DNA of 64,000 nucleotides from Sulfidibacterium sp036244975 (GCA_036244975.1 BTTE01000005.1:3223-67222); one strand, 5' to 3'; positions 16,760 through 26,002 are shown, counted from the first letter of the stretch. Made by a program: numbers and translations. The notes: generated from the letters alone by a model not told the origin.

Positions 16760-17725
16760 ATGATTGTACTTACCGGAACAGCAGGTTTTATCGGTAGCGT
16801 AATGCTGCAAAAACTTAATCTGGAAAATATTGATAATGCGGTGATTGTGGACGACTTCACCAAAAAAACCAAAGAACCCAATGTTAAAGATAAGCAGTTT
16901 GCTTTGAAAATTCAGCGGGATGTGTTTTTTCAATGGTTTGATGCGCACTTTGCCGAAGTGGAACTGGTAATTCATATCGGGGCGCGTACTGACACCACAG
17001 AATTTGATGTGAATATTTTCAATGTTCTGAATCTTGAATACAGTCAGCAGATGTGGTTGCGTTGTGCCGAACACGGTATTCCCCTGATTTATGCCTCTTC
17101 GGCTGCCACATACGGCGCCGGCGAGTGGGGTTATGACGATAGTCATGAGATGGTGGAAAAGCTGAAACCGTTGAATGCCTACGGTAACTCTAAAAACGAT
17201 TTTGATAAATGGGCGCTCCGACAGGAAAAACAACCGCCTTTTTGGACGGGGTTGAAATTTTTTAATGTCTATGGCCCCAACGAATACCACAAAGGCCGCA
17301 TGGCTTCTGTTATTTTTCATGCTTTTCATCAAATCCGTGAGACCGGAAAAGTACGGCTCTTTCGCTCTCATCGTCCCGATTTTAAGAACGGAGAACAACT
17401 GCGCGATTTTGTGTACGTGAAAGACCTGGCCGAAGTAATCTGGTTTTTGATGAACTACCGGCCGGCTTCGGGATTGTATAATCTGGGAACCGGTAAAGCC
17501 CGTACTTTCCTTGATTTGGCAAAGGCCGCTTTTGTCGCTATGGATAGGGAGCCGATGATTGAATTTATTGATACTCCGGAAGATATTCGCGATAAATACC
17601 AGTACTTTACCGAAGCAAACATGAAAAAGCTGCGTGCTGCCGGATACGACAAACCGTTTACTTCGCTCGAAGCCGGTGTTGACGACTATGTTCGCCGGTA
17701 TCTTTCAAAAGGAAAATATCTCTAA
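16760..17725 (+). CDS. hldD: ADP-L-glycero-D-manno-heptose 6-epimerase
   Basis: A 321-residue short-chain dehydrogenase-type epimerase making the heptose donor for lipopolysaccharide inner core. The NAD(P)-binding 'TGTAGFIGS' (5-13) opens the protein, the catalytic Tyr141-X3-Lys145 is in 'NAYGNSKNDFDKW', and the family blocks 'FFNVYGPNEYHKGRMASV' and 'GEQLRDFVYVKDL' are intact. Length and order match HldD/RfaD. Its 3' end overlaps the convergent merR gene by 4 bp. Confidence 0.93.
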   Translation: MIVLTGTAGFIGSVMLQKLNLENIDNAVIVDDFTKKTKEPNVKDKQFALKIQRDVFFQWFDAHFAEVELVIHIGARTDTTEFDVNIFNVLNLEYSQQMWLRCAEHGIPLIYASSAATYGAGEWGYDDSHEMVEKLKPLNAYGNSKNDFDKWALRQEKQPPFWTGLKFFNVYGPNEYHKGRMASVIFHAFHQIRETGKVRLFRSHRPDFKNGEQLRDFVYVKDLAEVIWFLMNYRPASGLYNLGTGKARTFLDLAKAAFVAMDREPMIEFIDTPEDIRDKYQYFTEANMKKLRAAGYDKPFTSLEAGVDDYVRRYLSKGKYL

Positions 17726-18105
17726 GATTTGTGAAATCCCGGCTCCCGGTACTTTGCCGGTTTTGGGTTTTGGCCGGCATGTTCGGAAAGAACTTCCCGG
17801 ATATCTTTTAAAAGTGATTTTGTACGTTTCAGGGTGTTAATAACTTGTAGTTGCTCCAGCGACCGGCTGTCGTAATGTTTTTTAAAATAATCACGGGTTC
17901 CCTGAATAGTCATTCCCTTCTCTTTAATCAAATGATAAACAATCTCAAAATTGTTCACATCTTTTTGGGTAAACAGGCGGGTTCCTTTGTCGCTTTTTTT
18001 CGGTTTAATAAATCCAAACTCCTTTTCCCAATAGCGAATTAAAGAGGGTTGAACGTTGAACTTTTTGGCTACTTCGCCTATACGATAATAAATTTTTTGT
18101 ACCAT
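17722..18105 (-). CDS. MerR-family transcriptional regulator
   Basis: A 127-residue protein with a MerR winged helix at the N-terminus ('YYRIGEVAKKFNVQPSLIRY', 'WEKEFGF', 'RLFTQKDV') and a short helical dimerisation segment. There is no Cys-based metal-binding loop, so it resembles the small chaperone-type/orphan MerR proteins that accompany alaS and an M23 peptidase in many Bacteroidota. Its ATG lies 9 nt after the M23 peptidase stop, and 4 nt past a TAnnTTTG box that overlaps that stop, so it can be made from its own, apparently leaderless, transcript. Target genes are unknown. Confidence 0.88.
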   Translation of the reverse strand: MVQKIYYRIGEVAKKFNVQPSLIRYWEKEFGFIKPKKSDKGTRLFTQKDVNNFEIVYHLIKEKGMTIQGTRDYFKKHYDSRSLEQLQVINTLKRTKSLLKDIREVLSEHAGQNPKPAKYREPGFHKS

Positions 18106-18109
18106 GGCG

Positions 18110-18117
18110 CAAAATTA
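18110..18117 (-). promoter_or_regulatory. -7 element of merR overlapping the M23 stop codon; predicts leaderless mRNA
   Basis: Minus-strand TAATTTTG is followed by CGCC and then the merR ATG. If the transcript starts the usual 4-6 nt past the box, the mRNA begins at or beside the ATG. The first three bases of the box (TAA) are also the stop codon of the upstream peptidase gene. Confidence 0.5.
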
Positions 18118-19086
18118 GTCCATCGATTGTGTTGGTATCTTTGAAAGTTCAACCATTTTCGAGTACTCGGCCGGTGTAAGGTCGTTGAAGAAAAAGTCGA
18201 TGGGGTTGATAGGGTGATGATTTTTAATAACTTCGTAATGTAAATGAGGAGCTGTTGATTTTCCCGTATCGCCTACAAGACCAATCACTTGTCCCCGTTT
18301 TACATATTGCCCTTTTTTGACTTTAAAAGCGCTTAAATGGGCGTAGCGGGTTATATAACCGAAACCATGATCTACCAGAATTTCGTTACCATAACCTCTG
18401 TTGGAGCGGATAACGCGAATGACCCTGCCATCGCCCGTAACATGCACCGGCGTCCCTTTGGGAGCTGAGAAATCAAGGCCTTCGTGAAACTTTTTTACTT
18501 TATAAAAGGGGTCAATACGATAACCGTAATAAGAAGATATACGTCGCATATCAATATTACGGATGGGTTGAATGGCCGGGATGCTGGCCAGCATCTTTTC
18601 CTTATTGCGCGCCATGGCAAACACTTCGTCGAACGATTTGGACTGCACGTAAATCTCACTCGTAAGTTTGTCTAATTTTTTGGCCGTTTCAATCAAAAGT
18701 TTTGATTCATCAAAACCTTCGAGGTTGGCATATCGGTCCACACCGCCAATACCGGCCTGCCTGATTGATTTCGGAATGGGTTCGGCTTCAAAAATAACAC
18801 GGTAAATATTATCATCACGGTTCTCCAGCTCATCCATAACCTTTTGCATCTTGTCTAGCCGGTCGTTCATAATTTGGTATTGCAACTTATACTCGGCAAT
18901 TTCGCGCTTGAGCATCAGCTCTTTGGGAGAATCGAAAAAACTAAAAAGGATAAATACGAAAACAGCAGTAAGTGCAACCGCTGAAAAAAAGAAGAGAAAA
19001 AAGCGAAATAATTTCTGCCCGTGAGAGAGCCTAATCTCTTCGTAAGACAGCGTTTTTTCATTAAAGAAATACTTGGTTTTGGTCAT
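18115..19086 (-). CDS. M23 family (LytM-type) peptidoglycan endopeptidase
   Basis: A 323-residue bitopic membrane protein: cytoplasmic ~28 residues, one membrane helix (~29-52), a coiled coil (~57-92) and a C-terminal LytM zinc peptidase. Metal and catalytic residues are all present: His201 and Asp205 in 'FHEGLDFSAPKGTPV', His250 in 'RYAHLSAF', and His281-X-His283 in 'APHLHYEV'. It should cleave cross-links in the periplasm. An in-frame ATG 51 nt upstream exists but lies upstream of the candidate promoter, so the start at 19086 is preferred. Divergent from alaS and upstream of merR. Confidence 0.92.
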   Translation of the reverse strand: MTKTKYFFNEKTLSYEEIRLSHGQKLFRFFLFFFSAVALTAVFVFILFSFFDSPKELMLKREIAEYKLQYQIMNDRLDKMQKVMDELENRDDNIYRVIFEAEPIPKSIRQAGIGGVDRYANLEGFDESKLLIETAKKLDKLTSEIYVQSKSFDEVFAMARNKEKMLASIPAIQPIRNIDMRRISSYYGYRIDPFYKVKKFHEGLDFSAPKGTPVHVTGDGRVIRVIRSNRGYGNEILVDHGFGYITRYAHLSAFKVKKGQYVKRGQVIGLVGDTGKSTAPHLHYEVIKNHHPINPIDFFFNDLTPAEYSKMVELSKIPTQSMD

Positions 19087-19107
19087 AATTCTAACCCTTT
19101 TCGGGCA

Positions 19108-19115
19108 CAAAATTA
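19108..19115 (-). promoter_or_regulatory. Candidate -7 element of the M23 peptidase gene
   Basis: Minus-strand TAATTTTG, 21 nt before the ATG at 19086. It lies back to back with the alaS element (19127-19134), giving a compact divergent promoter. Confidence 0.5.
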
Positions 19116-19126
19116 ATAAATTGGCG

Positions 19127-19134
19127 TAAATTTG
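19127..19134 (+). promoter_or_regulatory. Candidate -7 element of alaS
   Basis: TAAATTTG matches TAnnTTTG and precedes the alaS ATG by 49 nt, leaving a leader of about 45 nt. Confidence 0.5.
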
Positions 19135-19183
19135 CAATCTTAATATATTTAAATATCAACCGATAACAGTTAATTACTTATAT

Positions 19184-21799
19184 ATGACCTCATTAGAAAT
19201 CCGTAATACTTTTCTTGATTTTTTTAAATCCAAGCAGCATAAAATTGTTTCCGGAGCTCCCATCGTGGTAAAAGACGATCCTACGCTGATGTTTATCAAT
19301 GCAGGAATGAACCAGTTTAAGGATGTCTTTCTTGGTAATACCCCTGCGAAAAGCCCGCGTGTGGCCGATACACAGAAATGCCTGCGTGTATCGGGCAAGC
19401 ACAACGACCTGGAAGAAGTAGGACACGATACCTACCATCACACTATGTTCGAAATGCTGGGAAACTGGTCGTTTGGCGACTATTTTAAAAAAGAGGCCGT
19501 TATCTGGGCATGGGAACTGCTGACCGATGTCTTTAAAATTGATAAAAAGAGCCTTTATGTTACCTATTTTGGCGGAGATGAAAAGGACGGACTGGAAAAA
19601 GATGAAGAGACGCGTCGCTACTGGCTGGAACACATTCCGGAAAACAGGATTTTGCCGGGCTCAAAAAAAGATAATTTTTGGGAAATGGGTGAAACCGGTC
19701 CCTGTGGTCCCTGCTCGGAGATTCACATCGACATGCGAAGTGCCGAAGAAAAGGCCAAAAAGCCCGGACGTGAGCTGGTAAACACCGATCATGCGGAAGT
19801 GATTGAGATTTGGAATCTGGTGTTTATTGAGTTTAACCGTCTGGCGAATGGTTCGTTGAAACCGCTTCCGCAAAAACATATTGACACCGGCATGGGTTTT
19901 GAACGCCTGACCATGGTGCTGCAGGGGGTTCGTTCCAATTACGAAACGGATATTTTTATGCCTCTGATTGATTTTCTCGCAAAGATGGCTGGCGAAAAAT
20001 ATGGCCTCGACAGGCAAAAAGATGTGGCCATGCGGGTGATTGCCGATCATTTGCGTGCAGTAGCTTTTACCATTGCCGATGGCCAGTTGCCCTCCAACAC
20101 GGGGGCCGGTTACGTGATCCGGCGCATCCTGCGGCGTGCCGTGCGTTACGGCTTTACTTTCCTCGGTTTTGAGGAGCCGTTTATCTATAAGATGTTGCCT
20201 GTGCTGGTAAACCAGATGAAAGAAGTCTTTCCCGAAATTGTCAGCCAGCAGAAACTGGTGAGCATGGTGATCAAAGAGGAAGAGGTGGCTTTTTTGCGAA
20301 CACTTTCGCAGGGTGTTAAACGTTTTGAGCAATATCTTGAAAAAAATAAAAAGCAAAAAGTCATTGCCGGCAATTTTGCTTTTGAGTTGTTCGACACTTT
20401 CGGCTTTCCCATTGATTTAACCCGCCTCATGGCACACGAAAAAGGGCTGGAAGTTGATATGGAAGGCTTCCGCAAAGGGCTTGAGAACCAGAAAAACCGT
20501 TCGCGTAAAGCGGCTGAGAAAACCACAGATGACTGGATTGAGCTTATCCCGGATGCCCTGAAAACCTTGTTTGTTGGGTACGAACAACTTAGCTGTGAGG
20601 CCCGTATGGTAAAATACCGGAAAGTCAGCCGGAAGAAAAAAACCTTCTTTGAGGTGGTACTTGATAAAACTCCTTTTTATGCCGAATCGGGCGGACAGGT
20701 TGGCGATACCGGGCTTCTCATTTCCGGCACGGAAAAGCTGCGGGTAGTGGATGTCAAAAACGAAAATAACCTCCGGGTGCATTATGTGGCTGAAGAACCC
20801 CGGAATCCGGAAACTGTTTTTCGCGCTGAAGTGGATGTTAAAAAACGTACGCTTACAGCCAACAACCACAGTGCAACCCACCTTATGCATGCCGCTTTGC
20901 GCCGGGTGCTGGGTAGTCATGTGGAGCAAAAAGGCTCGCTGGTAGATGCCGGGCATTTGCGCTTTGACTTTTCACATTTTACAAAAATGAGCGATGAAGA
21001 AATAAAAACGGTTGAAGCCATTGTCAACAAAAAAATCAGAGAAAATATTTCCTGCCGGCTGCAACAGGATGTCCCACTGGAGGAAGCCAAAAAAATGGGC
21101 GCTATGGCGTTGTTTGGTGAAAAATACGGCGACAAAGTCAGGGTAGTCATATTTGACCCGAACTATTCGGTGGAGCTTTGTGGCGGGACCCATGTGCCGG
21201 CTACCGGACAAATCGGATGTTTTAAAATTACCTCCGAAAGTGGTATTGCTGCCGGCGTACGCCGCATCGAAGCTGTTACGGCCGATACTGCAGAGGCATA
21301 TGTTAATGAACAATTGGAGTTGCTGAAGAATATTAAATCGTATTTTAAAGTTCAGGTAAATCCGGCGAATGCCGTGGAGAATCTTCTGAATGAAAATAAG
21401 GCCTGTCACAAGGAAATTGAGAAATTACAAAAGGAGAAGGTTCGCCATTTGGCTGCCGACCTGATAAAAGATGCAGAGACACTGGGTGGCATCACTTTTC
21501 TGGCGAAAAAGATAGCAATCGATCCGGCTCAGGCAAAAAATCTGGTGCACCAGTTGCGTGCCACGGGTGATAATATGGTTATCGTACTTGCCCTTGAAAA
21601 CAACGGAAAAGTACATCTCTTAGTTGGAATTTCCGATGTGCTGGCACAAACCGGTAAGTTTCATGCCGGTGAAATCATAAAGAAGATTACCCCGTTTGTG
21701 AAAGGTGGCGGCGGCGGTCAGCCGCAGTTTGCCATGGCCGGAGGGAAAGACCCTTCCGGTATTCCACAAGCGCTGGCAGCAGCAAAAGAGATGTTTTAA
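19184..21799 (+). CDS. alaS: Alanyl-tRNA synthetase
   Basis: An 871-residue class II synthetase of normal length. The catalytic core opens with 'IRNTFLDFFKSKQHKIV' and includes 'ETGPCGPCSEI'. The editing domain holds the zinc ligands 'HSATHLMHAAL' (near 561) and 'CGGTHVPATG' (near 666). The C-terminal DHHA1 domain ends in 'GGGGGQPQFAMAGG'. It charges tRNA-Ala and hydrolyses Ser/Gly mischarged tRNA. It is followed by a clear terminator hairpin. Confidence 0.98.
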   Translation: MTSLEIRNTFLDFFKSKQHKIVSGAPIVVKDDPTLMFINAGMNQFKDVFLGNTPAKSPRVADTQKCLRVSGKHNDLEEVGHDTYHHTMFEMLGNWSFGDYFKKEAVIWAWELLTDVFKIDKKSLYVTYFGGDEKDGLEKDEETRRYWLEHIPENRILPGSKKDNFWEMGETGPCGPCSEIHIDMRSAEEKAKKPGRELVNTDHAEVIEIWNLVFIEFNRLANGSLKPLPQKHIDTGMGFERLTMVLQGVRSNYETDIFMPLIDFLAKMAGEKYGLDRQKDVAMRVIADHLRAVAFTIADGQLPSNTGAGYVIRRILRRAVRYGFTFLGFEEPFIYKMLPVLVNQMKEVFPEIVSQQKLVSMVIKEEEVAFLRTLSQGVKRFEQYLEKNKKQKVIAGNFAFELFDTFGFPIDLTRLMAHEKGLEVDMEGFRKGLENQKNRSRKAAEKTTDDWIELIPDALKTLFVGYEQLSCEARMVKYRKVSRKKKTFFEVVLDKTPFYAESGGQVGDTGLLISGTEKLRVVDVKNENNLRVHYVAEEPRNPETVFRAEVDVKKRTLTANNHSATHLMHAALRRVLGSHVEQKGSLVDAGHLRFDFSHFTKMSDEEIKTVEAIVNKKIRENISCRLQQDVPLEEAKKMGAMALFGEKYGDKVRVVIFDPNYSVELCGGTHVPATGQIGCFKITSESGIAAGVRRIEAVTADTAEAYVNEQLELLKNIKSYFKVQVNPANAVENLLNENKACHKEIEKLQKEKVRHLAADLIKDAETLGGITFLAKKIAIDPAQAKNLVHQLRATGDNMVIVLALENNGKVHLLVGISDVLAQTGKFHAGEIIKKITPFVKGGGGGQPQFAMAGGKDPSGIPQALAAAKEMF

Positions 21800-21801
21800 T
21801 G

Positions 21802-21833
21802 GCTGCTTTGAAAAGAGGTAAAAGCAGCTTTTT
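21802..21833 (+). terminator. Rho-independent terminator of alaS
   Basis: An 8-bp perfect stem (GCTGCTTT at 21802-21809 with AAAGCAGC at 21821-21828), an 11-nt loop and a run of five T immediately after, beginning 2 nt past the alaS stop. Confidence 0.8.
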
Positions 21834-21989
21834 AACGGTTTTAAAGGTAACCTTTTGATTATGTGTTTGTTTAGTTAATGAATCAATGTTGAAAAAAAGG
21901 ATAAATCTTTGAGGCTAAACGATTTTAAAGTTTATAAATATTCTTACATTTACAGGCTTTAGGGATATCTTATAATTACGCATACGTTT

Positions 21990-23228
21990 ATGTTAAAAAA
22001 TAAAGCGATATTTTTTCGGGTTTTTATTGTTTTTGCCTTTTTGGTGATGCCTGTTTTCTTGACGGCACAAAAAAAGGACAGGAGAAAAGACAGAAATAAA
22101 TATCAACCGGTTTCCGAACAGGATCTGATTAACTATTCTACACTTAGTGCGCCGGAAGCAGTCATTAAGCATGCTACCGGATGGGCTAAACAGAATAATG
22201 GCGCCTGGTACTCCCTGAAGAATGAGATTCCCTTTTCCGACCAAAGAGCTAATAAAAATAATACGGGTTTCAGAAAACTGGGCTACAACAATTTTATTCA
22301 GTTGGAGATGCGCAGCTTGATGATTAATAACAAACAGTACAACGTGCTGATCAAAAAATACAGGGATGGCGCGTACGAGTTCCCTGTTTTAAAAGAGGAC
22401 TGGAAAGGTTTTAAATCGCTTGATTTCTATGTGTTTCCCAGTGTAAAACTATTTAAAATTTTGCCTGATAGTGTTCCTTTTAATGAGGCCTATGCTGTGG
22501 ATTTGAATGTGCTCACGCGGGGCACCATTAAAAATTATGACCATAAAAACTGGAAAAGTATTTTGGTCGGACAGGCAGAGCAAACGTATTTGGGTGAACA
22601 AATAAACGGTTTCGATCTGATCATTGCTGTTTTTCCCATAAAAAATAAGGGGAAAGAGGTTTTCCGGTTTCGCTTTATCAAGTCTTTCAACAATAACTAC
22701 CTGCGCTCTATCTACACTGCCCCCAATCACAGGGAAGAGCTGTTCAGGTCAGAATTTTATGAGGTAAAATATTATGTCTTTAAAAATTTTATTCAGGCTG
22801 CTAAAGACGATTATGTCAAAGTAACCCCTGCAACGGGAACAGGAGATACTTTTCAGAATTATTACAATTGGGGTGTTTTAAAGTACCGTGCCGGCGATTA
22901 TATCAAAGCCATTGAATATTTCCAAAAAGCGATTGCTCTGCATTCCGATGCCAAAGACTTTATGCTGTTTGCTTATCTTGGAAATGCTCAAAGCAAACTA
23001 CATCGCTATAGCGATGCCATCGGTTCGTACGACAGGGCGTTGGAAATAAATCCGGATAAAGTTATACAGTATTCCAACTGGGTTAGAAATTACTTTAATC
23101 GCGGGGTGGCTAAATATTATCTTGACGACACGGCAGGGGCCTGCAAGGATTGGAACAAGGCGCTGGAGCTTGGCTTTGGTCCTGCCCGCGACTATATCGT
23201 GGAATATTGTAATAAAAAAGAAAAATAA
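21990..23228 (+). CDS. Exported TPR-repeat protein
   Basis: A 412-residue protein with a signal peptide ('FFRVFIVFAFLVMPVFLTAQ', cleavage near 26). The middle (residues ~40-270) is a mixed domain I do not recognise. Residues ~285-400 carry about three tetratricopeptide repeats ('NYYNWGVLKYRAGDYIKAIE', 'AYLGNAQSKLHRYSDAIGSY', 'NYFNRGVAKYYLDDTAGACK'). TPRs mediate protein contacts, so a periplasmic scaffold role is plausible. It is followed after 5 nt by the SPOR-barrel gene and is probably cotranscribed. Confidence 0.75.
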   Translation: MLKNKAIFFRVFIVFAFLVMPVFLTAQKKDRRKDRNKYQPVSEQDLINYSTLSAPEAVIKHATGWAKQNNGAWYSLKNEIPFSDQRANKNNTGFRKLGYNNFIQLEMRSLMINNKQYNVLIKKYRDGAYEFPVLKEDWKGFKSLDFYVFPSVKLFKILPDSVPFNEAYAVDLNVLTRGTIKNYDHKNWKSILVGQAEQTYLGEQINGFDLIIAVFPIKNKGKEVFRFRFIKSFNNNYLRSIYTAPNHREELFRSEFYEVKYYVFKNFIQAAKDDYVKVTPATGTGDTFQNYYNWGVLKYRAGDYIKAIEYFQKAIALHSDAKDFMLFAYLGNAQSKLHRYSDAIGSYDRALEINPDKVIQYSNWVRNYFNRGVAKYYLDDTAGACKDWNKALELGFGPARDYIVEYCNKKEK

Positions 23229-23233
23229 TCAGG

Positions 23234-24418
23234 ATGAGGTGTTGGTTTGTGAAAAATATGCGGATATTTGTTTTGGCTTTCGTCCCCCTTGTTGCAGTGC
23301 CTTTTCATGTTGCAGCACAGCAACTGAATTCCACTAGTCGAAATTCATTCAAAGATAACTGGGCTATTCAGCTTAACCCGGGGTTTTCACAGTTTTATGG
23401 CGATGCCACCAACCATAATTATTTTCAGAAGTTTAAAGGCGAAATTGATTTGCGTGCAGACCTCGGGGTCAGGAAAATGATTCTTCCGGCACTCGGTGTG
23501 GGTCTTGATTTCACTTATGCAGGACTGAAAAGTTATAAAGACCAAAAAGCAGATGGTACCAGAGTCGATTATCGCCTGAAAGGAAGTTATTATGATGCCA
23601 ACCTCTTTGTGTATCTCGATTTTAACCATCTTTTTGCCGGTTATAAACCCGGCCGTAAAATTACGGTTTACGGTACAGTGGGCATGGGATGGAGTTTCTG
23701 GAATTCCGCCCTTACCGACGGTATTACGGGGCTGACTATCAAAAGCGGTTCGAAAAATGGTTCTTATACTTACAAGACCAACGCTCTTGTCGTTCCGGTA
23801 GGAGTGGGCCTGAATTATCATATTTCGGATCGTTGGGACGTGAACATCGGTGGCAATCTTCGCACAGTTTTTAATGATGATGTGGATGTTTGGCACGATG
23901 GCTTTAAATATGACCAGATTTTTTCCACAAAAGTGGGCGTAACCTATCATATTCGACCGGGATGGGGGGTAGCCAAAAAGCCGAAACCGGCAAAAAACAA
24001 GTCTTATCGTAACGAAAAAGAGCAAAAGTCCAAACCGTTTATCCCGGTTTACGGTTTTGACCAGATCAGGGTTATGGCAACACCTGCTAAACAGCCGCAA
24101 ACCATTGAACCGTTGTCTGTTCCAAAGAAAGAAACCAGACCTGTTGCTCCCCGTGAATTTGAATTCAGGGTACAAATTATGGCAAATAATATCCGGTTGA
24201 AAAATGTTTCTTCTTTGCAGGTGCGTTATCATTTACCTTATCCGGTTGTGGAAACGCATCAGGATGGTCTTTACCGTTATTCGGTTGGTTCGTTTAAAAG
24301 CTATTCGGCTGCCCTCGCTGCAAGCAAAGAAATCAGAAGCCATGGTGTATTTGATGCCTTTGTTGTGGCTTATCGCAACGGACTTCGTATCCCCATTACT
24401 TCCGGGATGAAACGGTAG
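23234..24418 (+). CDS. Outer-membrane beta-barrel protein with C-terminal SPOR-like domain
   Basis: A 394-residue protein with a signal peptide ending 'PFHVAAQ' (a second in-frame ATG at 23258 would give a tighter one). Residues ~30-255 form an eight-strand-like barrel ('NWAIQLNPGFSQFYGDAT', 'LGVGLDFTYAG', 'VVPVGVGLNYHISDRWDVN'). A Lys/Pro-rich linker (~255-310) leads to a SPOR-like domain at ~312-392 ('FRVQIMANNIRLKNVSSL', 'DGLYRYSVGSFKSYSAALAA'). SPOR domains bind denuded peptidoglycan, so the protein may tie the outer membrane to the cell wall. Directly downstream of the TPR protein. Function is inferred from architecture only. Confidence 0.75.
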   Translation: MRCWFVKNMRIFVLAFVPLVAVPFHVAAQQLNSTSRNSFKDNWAIQLNPGFSQFYGDATNHNYFQKFKGEIDLRADLGVRKMILPALGVGLDFTYAGLKSYKDQKADGTRVDYRLKGSYYDANLFVYLDFNHLFAGYKPGRKITVYGTVGMGWSFWNSALTDGITGLTIKSGSKNGSYTYKTNALVVPVGVGLNYHISDRWDVNIGGNLRTVFNDDVDVWHDGFKYDQIFSTKVGVTYHIRPGWGVAKKPKPAKNKSYRNEKEQKSKPFIPVYGFDQIRVMATPAKQPQTIEPLSVPKKETRPVAPREFEFRVQIMANNIRLKNVSSLQVRYHLPYPVVETHQDGLYRYSVGSFKSYSAALAASKEIRSHGVFDAFVVAYRNGLRIPITSGMKR

Positions 24419-24466
24419 AGTTGTTATTCCTTCGTCTTTTTAGAGTTCATTTCGTAATAATCCCCC

Positions 24467-26002
24467 TTAATAAAACTGTTGTTTCCCGTTGCTGTCGATG
24501 ATGAAAATCCTTTCGTTAAAGTCAATGTCATCGCTGGTGAGCAGAAAAAGTGCCTCGCGGGGAACAGACAGGGAATAGCCGTCTTTCCCGGAACGGAAAG
24601 CGATTAGTGATATCCAGTTACCATTCCAGATGTATAGTGTGTAAGTTTCACCGGGAACCATATTGTTATAAGGGCTGGTTTTCAGAAGTTTCACCGGCTG
24701 CCGGAAAGTGAAATCAGGTTTTAAAAAGAATTTCCTGCCCCGGTCATCCAAAATAAAAGGAGCATCCAACCGCATTAACAGGTGGTTCTTGTAGCTTACC
24801 GGCAGATAAACAATGTGCGTTCCCGTTTTTCTGAAAAAAACCGTTGAATCTTTCGGAATGGCCCAGCTGACGGGATGCCATCCGCCATCGTTAAAGACGC
24901 TGAGGTAGGCGTATTTCGGATTGCTGTTCAGCCGGAGCCACACGTTGGCCGACTGTAATCCGCTTGCAATGTCACTGTAGTAAAAATCGCCGAGAAAAGG
25001 CGGTGTGCCCGTGCTCATATTTTTTATAGCGTAAAGGCTACTGCTGTCGCGAAAAAAAGTACGGCGGTAAATTTTTGCCACTCTTCCCGGTTTATGCAGG
25101 TTTTTGATACCATGTTTAAAATTGAGAACCAGCTCGTTGCTGTCGGGAAGGATAACAGTGGTGTAGGCATAACCAAAGTTGGTATCGGCCAGAAAAGGCG
25201 AATAATCCATGGCAGCGGCAATGCCAAAACTTCTCAGAACTTTTACTTTATAAATGTTAATGTCATAAAAGTTTCCAAATCCCGACTCTTCTAATTGCGG
25301 GATGGTCTGTACATTGATGCTTTTATTGTAAGTGTCTTTGTAATCAAGTTTTTGATTGATAAGTTTATTCAGATATAAAGCCACATCCAAAATTCGTGTT
25401 TGTCCCTGATAAAATTTCTTCGGCAGTGGACCGTACTCTTTTAAAAAATATTGCCGGAAATCTTCCGGCTGCTCATTGGCCACACGATAAGGCAGTATCC
25501 AGTGGCTGAAAATTGTAAGATTATATGCTTTTGACCATGGAAAGGTTGTATAAGCCTGAAAAGCCCGGTTAAGGTTATTGACCAAATAGGCTCCGTTTAA
25601 GGTTTGGCCATCAACCTGAAAACTGTCGGCATGATAGATAAGGTTCCCCCGGATTTGTTCCGTGGAATCCCATGCGTGTTTTAATGCCAGGTAATCGGGA
25701 TAATCTTTCGGATTGAAATGATAGTGATTCCCCAAAGTGTCCTGTACACTGTACCAGACGGTGTAGTTTTTATTCATTTGGGCCATAAGGCAAAACAGCG
25801 CTTTGCGCTCCAGCGAATCTTTAGCTGCTACATACTGTCCGATAGCTTTCACGAGTTCCGGTTTGTTGATACCGGCATTGTCAATAACCTGACGGACACT
25901 GGCAGGTATTCCGGGCTTTACGGATTTCAGACATTGCCATTGAGGCATGACCAAAATTAAAAAGGAAAAGAAAAAAATAATTTTTTTGATAAACCTGTCC
26001 AT
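24467..26002 (-). CDS. Transglutaminase-like fold protein with degenerate active site, exported
   Basis: A 511-residue exported protein. The N-terminus is a signal sequence; Cys24 in 'VMPQWQC' could be lipidated although the lipobox is poor. The block 'AYTTFPWSKAYNLTIFSHWI' followed by 'LPYRVANEQPEDFRQYF' is typical of exported transglutaminase-like proteins of Bacteroidota. Where that family has G-[DS]-C-x-D and later G-H-[AS]-W, this protein has 'SGFGNFYDINIYKVKVLRS' (Phe245 in place of Cys) and 'NFGYAYTTVI' (Tyr278 in place of His). The catalytic Cys and His thus appear lost while the surrounding fold pattern ('VLRSFGIAAAMDYSPF') is kept. Residues ~370-511 look like beta-rich domains. A binding rather than enzymatic role is likely. 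A TAnnTTTG box lies ~42 nt upstream. Confidence 0.65.
   Translation of the reverse strand: MDRFIKKIIFFFSFLILVMPQWQCLKSVKPGIPASVRQVIDNAGINKPELVKAIGQYVAAKDSLERKALFCLMAQMNKNYTVWYSVQDTLGNHYHFNPKDYPDYLALKHAWDSTEQIRGNLIYHADSFQVDGQTLNGAYLVNNLNRAFQAYTTFPWSKAYNLTIFSHWILPYRVANEQPEDFRQYFLKEYGPLPKKFYQGQTRILDVALYLNKLINQKLDYKDTYNKSINVQTIPQLEESGFGNFYDINIYKVKVLRSFGIAAAMDYSPFLADTNFGYAYTTVILPDSNELVLNFKHGIKNLHKPGRVAKIYRRTFFRDSSSLYAIKNMSTGTPPFLGDFYYSDIASGLQSANVWLRLNSNPKYAYLSVFNDGGWHPVSWAIPKDSTVFFRKTGTHIVYLPVSYKNHLLMRLDAPFILDDRGRKFFLKPDFTFRQPVKLLKTSPYNNMVPGETYTLYIWNGNWISLIAFRSGKDGYSLSVPREALFLLTSDDIDFNERIFIIDSNGKQQFY

Noticed and set aside
16754..17398. 214-residue minus-strand ORF
   Set aside because: Antisense to hldD, without a family signature; the plus-strand epimerase motifs are complete.
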